Shown: piece by piece, positions 1 to 6,662 of the stretch
Numbering within the stretch: the first letter of the stretch is position 1
How the letters are laid out: each line of letters starts with the position of its first letter
Assembly: GCA_002299005.1 (NCBI GenBank)
Contig: DBMZ01000073.1
Location: 1 to 22,546, forward strand
Direction: 5' to 3'
DNA from: Alphaproteobacteria bacterium UBA685
GTDB lineage: Bacteria; Pseudomonadota; Alphaproteobacteria; Puniceispirillales; Puniceispirillaceae
Length of the DNA: 22,546 nt
Program-made: the position numbers and the translations under genes
Notes under the pieces: generated by a model
Databases searched by the model: none
Told to the model about the DNA's origin: nothing
What the model saw: only the letters and a program-made list of their open reading frames with translations

Positions 1-231
1 CTGTTGTCTGACAGGGGTTATGACCCCCTCATTGGCACGTGATATCTCGCCTTCCCGCCTTTTATGACGCTCGGCATTTTCCTCTGGCGTATTAAAGCTA
101 TAGGGTGACCATTCGATCACATAAGCCAAAATAATCGCCACAGATTGTGAATCGACCGTATCCAGCACATAAGACAGCGCATTGCTTGCACCCCCAGAGC
201 CATCAACAGCTAACAAAATACTCTTTTGCAT
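1..231 (-). CDS. Universal stress protein (UspA family), N-terminal part, cut by window edge
   Basis: The reverse strand reads ATG at 231 and stays open for 77 codons to base 1, so the C-terminal half lies outside the window. The N-terminus MQKSILLAVDGSGGASNAL is the typical first beta-strand and loop of the UspA fold (hydrophobic strand, then VDGS, then a helix of small residues), followed by a second strand (VAIILAYVIEW). An AGGAG-like ribosome site lies about 8 bases upstream (AGGAGAG around 241-247 read in reverse). UspA-family proteins are small cytosolic nucleotide-binding or dimerising proteins involved in stress survival. Whether this one binds ATP cannot be judged, because the G-2X-G-9X-G(S/T) motif near the C-terminus is missing from the window. 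It is divergent from rsmJ. Confidence 0.8.
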   Translation of the reverse strand, partial: MQKSILLAVDGSGGASNALSYVLDTVDSQSVAIILAYVIEWSPYSFNTPEENAERHKRREGEISRANEGVITPVRQQ

Positions 232-596
232 TTTTGTCTCTCCTATCAAGTTCGGCCTTACGCAATAGCCAGAGAAATTAACAGGACAAAACAGACGATA
301 AGTCGCCTTTAATACATAAATGGGTACGGGTAAAACACATGAGGTGATGCCAATCAAAACCCCTTATCATAGCGGGGTGCATCACTCATTTGGTGCGGTT
401 GCAAGCTGGCCCATCAGGGCGGTACGCATAACAAAACAAACAGCTATGACAATCACGAAGCTCTCGCACAAGACGTGAATTGCTATGAGGCTATCAGCAG
501 TAAGAGTTAGCGTCAACAGGGGGGCAAACACCCCCCTTGCTGTTAGCCAGCTAAATTTGCCATAATGGGGGCTGTTATCGTCTAAAGAGTAGTTTC
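232..596. other. 365-bp intergenic region between divergent uspA-like and rsmJ genes, with two hairpins
   Basis: I see no convincing gene here. The region should contain the promoters of both divergent genes, but no clear -35/-10 pair stands out. Two potential hairpins are visible. At 344-385, GTGATGC pairs with GCATCAC, and inside it ACCCC (359-363) pairs with GGGGT (374-378). At 515-544, AACAG pairs with CTGTT around a run of five to six G facing C with a CAAACA loop. Neither is followed by a U-run on either strand, so they do not look like ordinary terminators. Confidence 0.5.
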
Positions 597-1205
597 ATGA
601 CTGATTTGCCTTCATGTGATTTCACCACAGGTGCTGTGCGCCATCGCTTGCAATTTGGCGGCGGGCGGGGGCAGGATCTGCCCAAAGCTGTTGGTATGAA
701 AAACGGCCTCTGCCCGACCATCATTGATGCCACCGCCGGCCAAGGCAAGGATGCGTTTCTGCTTGCCTCGCTTGGCTCTCATGTCACGATGATTGAACGC
801 TCAGATAAGATGCATCAAATGCTCGCAGACGCGCTGATAAAGGCACAAAATACAGGCGGCATCTATGCCGAAATCACCAGCCGCATGAGGTTGCTTCACG
901 GCAATTCCATCGACCTATTACCCACCCTATCGGCAGATGTGATTGTCGTTGACCCGATGCATCCGGCGCGCAAGAAATCGGCGCTTGTGAATGGCGATAT
1001 GCAGAAAATCCAAGCCCTTGTCGGCACAGATCCAGACCAGAGGGATCTGATTGAAACCGCCCTTAAAACCGCCCTTGAAACCGCGGCAAAGCGTGTCGTT
1101 GTCAAATGGCCCACAAAGGCAGAACGCCTAGATGGCCTGCCAGCGCCCTCGCATCAAATTATTGGCAAGGCTATCTCGTTTGATGTCTTTATGGTGGGCC
1201 TTTAA
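597..1205 (+). CDS. rsmJ: 16S rRNA (guanine-1516-N2)-methyltransferase RsmJ-like
   Basis: RsmJ (formerly YhiQ) methylates G1516 of 16S rRNA using S-adenosylmethionine. The 202-residue product shows the SAM-binding motif I as DATAGQGKDAFLLASLG (about residues 44-60), an acidic residue ending strand 2 (MIERS), and the family signature DPMHPARKKSALV (about 119-131), corresponding to the DPMYP-R-KSALVKK motif of gammaproteobacterial RsmJ. The VVVKWP strand near the C-terminus matches the VVVKRP block. The protein is shorter than E. coli RsmJ (about 250 residues), mainly at the N-terminus, but the catalytic core seems complete. The ribosome site is weak (AAAGAG about 10 bases upstream). It is a single gene, convergent with the ABC importer operon. 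Confidence 0.82.
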   Translation: MTDLPSCDFTTGAVRHRLQFGGGRGQDLPKAVGMKNGLCPTIIDATAGQGKDAFLLASLGSHVTMIERSDKMHQMLADALIKAQNTGGIYAEITSRMRLLHGNSIDLLPTLSADVIVVDPMHPARKKSALVNGDMQKIQALVGTDPDQRDLIETALKTALETAAKRVVVKWPTKAERLDGLPAPSHQIIGKAISFDVFMVGL

Positions 1206-1213
1206 TCAGGCCA

Positions 1214-1245
1214 TAAAAAACCCTGCCAAAGCAATTCTGGCAGGG
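1214..1245 (-). terminator. Rho-independent terminator of the liv-type operon
   Basis: CCCTGCCA (1221-1228) and TGGCAGGG (1238-1245) form a perfect 8-bp stem with a 9-nt loop. On the minus strand the stem is followed directly by a run of six U (complement of A 1215-1220). It lies 36 bases after the livF stop codon, so it ends the minus-strand operon. On the plus strand it follows rsmJ closely and could also stop that transcript weakly, though no T-run follows on that side. Confidence 0.85.
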
Positions 1246-1280
1246 TCTCTCGTCGCTCTTAATCTAGTCTCAAATCCGCA

Positions 1281-1994
1281 TCAGATAGCGAGATAATCGT
1301 GACGCAGCTGTTCATCTTCAAGAACCGTCTTTGCCAAGCCATCATAGACCACCTGACCTGTATCAAGGATAATCGCACGGTCTGCTAGCTTCAATGCGGC
1401 GATCGCATTTTGCTCAACGATAATCGCTGTGATGCCTTCTGATCTAATCTGATGAAGTGTCTTTTCGATCTCTTCAACAATCACAGGTGCAAGACCTTCA
1501 TATGGCTCATCAAGCAGGAGCAATTTGACCTCTCTTGCCAAGGCACGGCCAATCGCCAGCATCTGCTGCTCACCGCCTGAGAGCGTTGTGCCCTCTTGGT
1601 TGCGACGCTCACCAAGGCGCGGGAACAAATCATAAATCCGCTCAATTGACCAGCCAATCGGCTTTTCAATCTGGGCAAGCTTTAGGTTTTCTTCGACGGT
1701 CAAACCTTGGATGATGCGGCGATCTTCTGGCACCAAACCCATGCCAAGCTGTGAGGCTTGGAAGGCTTTTTTATCATGCAGAGATGTGCCATTTAGCCAA
1801 ATCTCACCACCGCGTAACTCAGGATTATCAAGACGCGCAATAGCCCGAAGTGTGGATGTCTTGCCCGCGCCATTACGCCCAAGCAAAGCCAAAATCTCAC
1901 CTTCATTCACAGACAGGCTCACCCCTTGGACAATATATGATTCCCCATAATAAGCTTGCAGATCATGTGCTTCAAAAAAGCTATTACCAGCCAT
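1281..1994 (-). CDS. livF: HAAT-family ABC importer, ATP-binding protein LivF-like
   Basis: This is one of two ATPases powering uptake through the LivH/LivM-type channel. The 237-residue protein has all NBD motifs: Walker A GRNGAGKTST (about residues 39-48), the signature LSGGEQQMLAIGRAL (about 138-152), Walker B LLLLDEPYEGLAP, and the switch histidine position replaced by Q in VEQN, as is usual for LivF. Its length equals that of E. coli LivF. The ATG shares one base with the livG stop (TAATG), indicating translational coupling. It is the last gene of the operon and is followed by a terminator. The substrate is not settled: related systems move branched-chain amino acids, urea or short amides. 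The ATPase motifs alone cannot decide. Confidence 0.92.
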   Translation of the reverse strand: MAGNSFFEAHDLQAYYGESYIVQGVSLSVNEGEILALLGRNGAGKTSTLRAIARLDNPELRGGEIWLNGTSLHDKKAFQASQLGMGLVPEDRRIIQGLTVEENLKLAQIEKPIGWSIERIYDLFPRLGERRNQEGTTLSGGEQQMLAIGRALAREVKLLLLDEPYEGLAPVIVEEIEKTLHQIRSEGITAIIVEQNAIAALKLADRAIILDTGQVVYDGLAKTVLEDEQLRHDYLAI

Positions 1995-2749
1995 TAACTC
2001 GTCCCCCCTAGATACGCTTCTTTGACCTTTGGATGGCCTTTAATATTTTCTGGCTTATCTTCCACAATCACATGGCCTTGCGCCAACACTGAAATCTTTT
2101 GCGCAAGTGAGAAGACCACATGCATATCATGCTCAATCACAACTTTAGTGATTTTGCGCTTTTCCTGAATTTCAGCCAACAGGTCAATTGTGTTATTCGT
2201 ATCAGCGCGCGCCATACCAGCGGTCGGCTCATCCAATAGCAACAATTTCGGATCCTGCGATAGGCACATCGCCATCTCAAGGCGTCTTTTATCACCTCTC
2301 GACAAAGATGAAGCCGTCATATTGCGCTTATCCTGCATATTCACATCAATCAGCATCTGTTCTGCTTTTTCGCGAATATCTGCCTGTCTTGAGAGAAGCG
2401 ATAGGCCGTTAAGCTTAAACGACCCATCACGCTTGGCAAGGCAGGGGATAATCACATTATCAAGCACTGATAATTCTGAGAAAATCTCAGGCGTTTGGAA
2501 CACACGTGCCACGCCAACCTGGTTAATTTCATGCGGCTTGATACCCAGAAGAGACTGGCCATCAAATGTCACCGTGCCTGAATCTGGTGTCAGCTTGCCC
2601 ACAAACGTGTTCAGCAAAGTTGATTTACCAGCCCCATTTGGCCCGATAATCGCATGAATTGTGCCTGCTTCAACAGATAGGTTCACATCATCTAGTGCTT
2701 GTAAGCCGCCGAAACGCTTATTCACACCACGTATTTCAAGATAACTCAT
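1994..2749 (-). CDS. livG: HAAT-family ABC importer, ATP-binding protein LivG-like
   Basis: This is the second cytosolic ATPase of the importer, 251 residues. Walker A is GPNGAGKST (about 37-45), Walker B is LLLLDEPTAGMA, and the switch histidine is in VIEHDM. The ABC signature is divergent: LSRGDKRRLEMAM replaces the common LSGGQ or LSYGQQRRLEIA pattern, but the central S-x-G and the R-L-E block remain. The TAGMA continuation after Walker B resembles a subgroup of alphaproteobacterial HAAT and urea-type (UrtD) ATPases. It begins 11 bases after livM ends, with a G-rich ribosome site (GGGGCGAG) before the ATG, and overlaps livF by one base. Confidence 0.92.
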   Translation of the reverse strand: MSYLEIRGVNKRFGGLQALDDVNLSVEAGTIHAIIGPNGAGKSTLLNTFVGKLTPDSGTVTFDGQSLLGIKPHEINQVGVARVFQTPEIFSELSVLDNVIIPCLAKRDGSFKLNGLSLLSRQADIREKAEQMLIDVNMQDKRNMTASSLSRGDKRRLEMAMCLSQDPKLLLLDEPTAGMARADTNNTIDLLAEIQEKRKITKVVIEHDMHVVFSLAQKISVLAQGHVIVEDKPENIKGHPKVKEAYLGGTS

Positions 2750-2760
2750 AACTCGCCCCC

Positions 2761-3927
2761 CTATTCTGCTGCTTTTGGCTCGTCTTTTGACGATTTCGTG
2801 TCCTTTGAGCGGAACGCATTATAAAGACGCGTGCCACCTTCCATAAGACCGCCTGGCAAGAAAATCACCACCAGCATGAACAATAAACCCAATGTTAGGT
2901 GCCAGCCTTTGCCGACAAAGAAATGCAACACAAAGACCATCGCATCAGACAGACCCTCTGGCAGGAAGCTGAACCAGCTTTCCAATACGCTGTCATTAAT
3001 CTTTGAGAAGATATTCTCAAAATATTTGATAAAACCAGCGCCCAAAACAGGGCCAAGCAAGGTGCCAACACCGCCAAGAATGGTCATCAAGACCACCTCA
3101 CCAGAGGCTGTCCATTGCATACGCTCAGCGCCTGCAAGCGGGTCGGTAATGGCCATCAAGCCACCAGCAAGCCCCGCATACATGCCAGAGATAACAAAGG
3201 CTGCCAACGTGTAAGGGCGGGTATTCACACCTGTGTAATTCAACCTTGTCTGGTTCGTCTTAATCGCCAGCAACATCAGCCCAAATGGTGAACGGGCAAT
3301 GCGCATCGCAATATAAAAACCAGCAATCAAGATAAGCGCACAGAAATAGAAGCCGACATTAAACTGGAACACCAAGCCAAGCAGTTCGAATTTGGCAGTT
3401 GAATTCATCGTCAAACCAAACAGATTTGTCGATGGGATAGAACCTGTTGTATTCGCCGCATCTAGGATACGAGGATCTGAGAGGTTTAGTTGCAGACCTG
3501 TCTCACCATTGGTAATCGGCGTTAGCACTGAATAGGCAAGGTTATAGCTCATCTGCGCAAAGGCAAGCGTCAGAATAGAGAAGTAAATCCCTGAACGACG
3601 CAATGAGACAAAGCCGATTAGCAACGCAAACAGACCAGAGATAACCACTGACAGGAACAAAGCTGGAATGACGTTCATCGTCAAAAGCTTAAACATCCAA
3701 ACAGCGGAATAAGATCCAACCCCCAGAAAGGCCGCGTGACCGAATGACAGGTAGCCTGTCATGCCAAACAGAATGTTAAAGCCAACAGCAAAGAGACCGA
3801 AAATCGCAAAACGCTGGAGCAAATCAGGATAGCCCGCACCAAATGGCGCAAGGATAATCGGGCCTGCTAGGACCATGATGGTAAAGAAGATAAAGAGCAG
3901 GCGATCATTTTTGGTAAGATGTTTCAT
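2761..3927 (-). CDS. livM: HAAT-family ABC importer, permease LivM-like
   Basis: An inner-membrane permease of 388 residues with about ten hydrophobic segments. The family block [18 protein letters not shown] is near residues 57-74, and a conserved cytoplasmic coupling region, [19 protein letters not shown], is near 210-228. The G-L-x-G-x-L-M and [13 protein letters not shown] motifs follow in the second half. Two loops are longer than in minimal LivM: one of about 40 residues after residue 140, and one near 300-335. The tail is hydrophilic and charged. Its ATG follows the livH TAA directly (TAAATG), with a GGAGG site inside livH, so translation is coupled. It forms a heterodimeric channel with LivH. 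Confidence 0.92.
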   Translation of the reverse strand: MKHLTKNDRLLFIFFTIMVLAGPIILAPFGAGYPDLLQRFAIFGLFAVGFNILFGMTGYLSFGHAAFLGVGSYSAVWMFKLLTMNVIPALFLSVVISGLFALLIGFVSLRRSGIYFSILTLAFAQMSYNLAYSVLTPITNGETGLQLNLSDPRILDAANTTGSIPSTNLFGLTMNSTAKFELLGLVFQFNVGFYFCALILIAGFYIAMRIARSPFGLMLLAIKTNQTRLNYTGVNTRPYTLAAFVISGMYAGLAGGLMAITDPLAGAERMQWTASGEVVLMTILGGVGTLLGPVLGAGFIKYFENIFSKINDSVLESWFSFLPEGLSDAMVFVLHFFVGKGWHLTLGLLFMLVVIFLPGGLMEGGTRLYNAFRSKDTKSSKDEPKAAE

Positions 3928-4959
3928 TTAATCCTCCATCACGCCAGCACGGCCCATCAATCCACGAGGACGGGTCAACAAAATCGCAATAGCCACAAGA
4001 TAAATAATAATTTGGTCAATACCAGGTAGCAGTGTCTTCACCTCGTTCATCGAAGCAAAACTCTCTAGCACGCCTAGCAAGAAGCCAGCCAATACCGCGC
4101 CCGGCAATGAGCCCATACCGCCCACAACCACAACCACGAATGACAGAACAAGGAAGTCCATGCCCATATGATAGTTTGGCGGGTTAATCGGCGTATACAT
4201 CACACCAGCCAAGCCAGCCACCGCGGCGGCGATACCAAACATCAAGGTAAAGCGACGGTCGATATTAATCCCCAATAGACCAACCGTTTCTCTATCTGCC
4301 ATACCGGCTCTTACCACCATCCCGAAGGTGGTGAATTGCAAGAAGGCAAAGACAAGACCGATGACAAGGGCCGAGAAGACAAAGTAAATTAGACGCCAAT
4401 AAGGATAGATAATCGAATTCTCATCAAAACCAATGAGCACACCAAAATCAAATGAACCTTTGAAGACATCAGGTGCAGGTGTTGGAATTGGGTTCGCCCC
4501 GTAAAATGCTTTGATGATCTCTTGCAAGACGATGGCAAGACCGAATGTCACCAAAATCTGGTCAGCATGCGGGCGCTTATAGAAATGCTTAATCAGCCCA
4601 CGTTCCATCACATAGCCAATCGTCACCATAACAGGTATGGCAACAAGAATCGCAAGGGGAACGGACCAGTTAATAATCGCTTGCCCAGCCATTTCGCCAA
4701 ACCATGTTTCAACATAGGGCACTTTGACTTTGAGCGGATTACCTAAAAAATCAGTCTTTGTGGGGTCGATCACAACGGAATAAAGATTGAAGACTTTCTG
4801 CAGTGTCACCGCACAAAAGGCACCAATCATAAATAAGGCACCATGCGCGAAATTAACCACGCCAAGGGTGCCAAAGATAAGCGTCAAACCCAATGCGATA
4901 AGCGCATAGGCAGACCCTTTATCGAGACCGTTGAGAATTTGAAGCAGTATCGCGTCCAT
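3928..4959 (-). CDS. livH: HAAT-family ABC importer, permease LivH-like
   Basis: An inner-membrane permease of 343 residues. The N-terminus LNGLDKGSAYALIALGLTL and the following GVVNFAHGALFMIGAF are characteristic of LivH/UrtB permeases. The second half carries the MGSLPGAVLAGFLLGVLE motif. A loop of about 35 residues (around 50-85, rich in K, P and D) is inserted relative to E. coli LivH (308 residues) and is probably periplasmic. The ribosome site is poor (AAAGAAG just before ATG), unlike the strong site of the binding-protein gene upstream. This fits the usual excess of binding protein over permease. It is the first gene after the intergenic hairpin at 4996-5035. Confidence 0.92.
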   Translation of the reverse strand: MDAILLQILNGLDKGSAYALIALGLTLIFGTLGVVNFAHGALFMIGAFCAVTLQKVFNLYSVVIDPTKTDFLGNPLKVKVPYVETWFGEMAGQAIINWSVPLAILVAIPVMVTIGYVMERGLIKHFYKRPHADQILVTFGLAIVLQEIIKAFYGANPIPTPAPDVFKGSFDFGVLIGFDENSIIYPYWRLIYFVFSALVIGLVFAFLQFTTFGMVVRAGMADRETVGLLGINIDRRFTLMFGIAAAVAGLAGVMYTPINPPNYHMGMDFLVLSFVVVVVGGMGSLPGAVLAGFLLGVLESFASMNEVKTLLPGIDQIIIYLVAIAILLTRPRGLMGRAGVMED

Positions 4960-4995
4960 CTTCTTTAAAAACCTACTTAAATTTATGAAAAGGGT

Positions 4996-5035
4996 GTAAG
5001 GGGGCCACGCTGAACAATCACAGCGTGGCCCTTAC
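4996..5035 (-). promoter_or_regulatory. Intercistronic hairpin between binding-protein gene and permease genes
   Basis: GGGCCACGCTG (5002-5012) and CAGCGTGGCCC (5021-5031) form a perfect 11-bp GC-rich stem with an 8-nt loop, and GTAA/TTAC extends it past a small bulge. On the minus strand it follows the binding-protein stop by about 28 bases and is not followed by a clean U-run. By analogy with other binding-protein operons, it probably stabilises the upstream mRNA end or partly terminates transcription, giving more binding protein than permease. The role is inferred. Confidence 0.7.
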
Positions 5036-5062
5036 TTTACTTGTTATCAGGAACCCGGGCTA

Positions 5063-6406
5063 TTAAGCGCCTGGGTTACATGTGCCAAGGGCACCGCCTG
5101 AGAACATTTCATGGTCAGGTGCATATTCGACCTGCTCACGTGGTGTCACTTCAACGATTTCAAGAACGTCAAATTCTGAAGTTGGGTTTTCTTTACCCTT
5201 CACAACAAGAACATCCTTAAAGCACTGGTGATCTTCAGCGCGATATTCAGTTGCGCCGTTGCCCAAGCCGTCAAACTTGAAGCCTTCAAGAGCTTCAACA
5301 ACACCGCATGGGTTGAATGTACCAGCACGCTCACAAGCATCGGCATATAGCAATGTCTGACAGTAAACTGTGTGTGCAGCCTGTGATGGTGGGAAGCCGT
5401 ACTTCTCGCCAAATGACTTCACAAACGCCTTTGAGCCAGCATCTGTTAGTGACCAGTGCCAGTTTGTTGAACCAAAGATACCCTTAACGTTTTCACCAGC
5501 ACCACGTGCCATTAGACGTGAGTATAGTGGAACAACAATCTCAAAGTTCTTGCCGTTTACAACCTTGTCACGAAGACCAAACTGTACAGCAGATGTCAAT
5601 GAGTTGATCATGTTCCCGCCGTAGTGGTTCAATACAAGAACGTCTGCACCAGAGTTCAATACAGGTGCCACATAGCTTGAGAAGTCTGTGGTTGTTAGTG
5701 GTGTTGTGACGTTGTTGACTGTCTCCCAACCTTTGGCTTCAGTCGCAGCTGCGATTGATTCCTGCTGTGTCCAACCCCAGTTGTAATCAGCTGTTAGGTG
5801 ATAGGCACGACGGTCTTTACCATACATCTTTTCAAGCACTGGCGCCAAAGCCGCACCAGACATGTAACCGTTAAAGAAGTGGCGGAAGCCATTTGCCTTA
5901 CGGTCTTTACCTGTTGTGTCGTTTGAGTGTGTTAGACCTGCCATGAAAATCACGCCAGCTTCCTGACACAATGCCTGCACAGCAACAGCCACACCTGAAG
6001 ATGAACCACCTGTGATCATCACAGCGCCATCTTTTTCAATCATTGACTTTGCAGAGGCACGTGCCGCATCAGACTTTGTCTGTGTGTCACCTGTCACATA
6101 AGTCACTTTCTTGCCAAGGATACCATTACCCTTCAGCGCCTTTGATGAAAATGTATTCATCATGCCGCCGTCGCCTTCACCATTTAGGTGCTCAACAGCC
6201 AGCAAATAAGCGCGCAATTCATCCGCGCCCTCATCAGCATATGGGCCTGTCTGCGGTACGTTGAAACCAAGCGTAACAGTGCTACCCTTTGGCTCATTCA
6301 AATAAGCCGCAGCAGGGCTTGTAAAGATCGTTGGTAATGCCAAGCCAGCGCCAAGTGTCGCACCGCCTTTTAGCAAACCACGACGTGTTGTGGTAATTCT
6401 AGACAT
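5063..6406 (-). CDS. HAAT-family ABC importer, periplasmic substrate-binding protein, Tat-exported
   Basis: A type I periplasmic binding protein (Peripla_BP_5/6, LivJ/UrtA/AmiC-like) of 447 residues. The start is placed at 6406, not at an in-frame ATG at 6442, because GGGAGG lies 5-6 bases upstream and the N-terminus MSRITTTRRGLLKGGATLG then reads as a twin-arginine signal, followed by a hydrophobic stretch and the AAA cleavage region before YLNEPKG. The mature part starts with VTLGFNVPQTGPYADEG, the usual first strand of this fold. Six cysteines lie after the signal, most of them in the C-terminal half, so disulfides are possible. It is longer than E. coli LivJ (about 367). It leads the operon; the ligand could be a branched-chain amino acid, urea, an amide or another small molecule. 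Confidence 0.9.
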   Translation of the reverse strand: MSRITTTRRGLLKGGATLGAGLALPTIFTSPAAAYLNEPKGSTVTLGFNVPQTGPYADEGADELRAYLLAVEHLNGEGDGGMMNTFSSKALKGNGILGKKVTYVTGDTQTKSDAARASAKSMIEKDGAVMITGGSSSGVAVAVQALCQEAGVIFMAGLTHSNDTTGKDRKANGFRHFFNGYMSGAALAPVLEKMYGKDRRAYHLTADYNWGWTQQESIAAATEAKGWETVNNVTTPLTTTDFSSYVAPVLNSGADVLVLNHYGGNMINSLTSAVQFGLRDKVVNGKNFEIVVPLYSRLMARGAGENVKGIFGSTNWHWSLTDAGSKAFVKSFGEKYGFPPSQAAHTVYCQTLLYADACERAGTFNPCGVVEALEGFKFDGLGNGATEYRAEDHQCFKDVLVVKGKENPTSEFDVLEIVEVTPREQVEYAPDHEMFSGGALGTCNPGA

Positions 6407-6580
6407 GTTTCCTCCCTTGTCTATCTCACGCTTAAAACACATTTCTGTGCCTTAAGACTTCCGTGCGACCCGCTTTGTTTCTTTTAAACCGCAAAACGAG
6501 CCATTCTTTATCACAACAAGATAGGGGCCTTGGCATCAATGGCGATTCTGAAAATCAGTGACGATTATGTAAAAAAATAT

Positions 6581-6608
6581 TTGAAACATCGCTCATTTAT
6601 TGTAAATT
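6581..6608 (+). promoter_or_regulatory. Candidate promoter of the XRE/ScfR regulator gene
   Basis: TTGAAA (6581-6586) and TAAATT (6603-6608) are separated by 16 bases, with TG directly before the -10 like an extended -10 element. Transcription would start about 50 bases before the ATG at 6663. The -10 lies within the palindrome at 6600-6617. This is a pattern match only. Confidence 0.45.
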
Positions 6609-6617
6609 TATTTACAA
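6600..6617. promoter_or_regulatory. Palindromic operator candidate for the ScfR-type regulator
   Basis: TTGTAAATTTATTTACAA is a perfect 7-bp inverted repeat (TTGTAAA / TTTACAA) around four bases. It covers the candidate -10 of the regulator gene and sits in the divergent region shared with the ABC importer. The half-site resembles the TTTGCAAA-like sites reported for RamB/ScfR-type regulators with one base changed. Autorepression is the simplest reading. Control of the divergent importer is possible but unsupported by a visible second site. Confidence 0.5.
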
Positions 6618-6662
6618 GCACCTCTTGGGCATCAGGGGCTTTCATTAAAAATAGGAGCGATT

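Noticed and set aside
2190..2657. 155-codon plus-strand open frame opposite livG
   Set aside because: It is a shadow of the LivG coding sequence, whose Walker motifs fix the true strand.
6406..6442. Upstream ATG at 6442 as start of the binding protein
   Set aside because: It would put 12 hydrophilic residues before the Tat signal and overlap the strong GGGAGG site, which serves the ATG at 6406.
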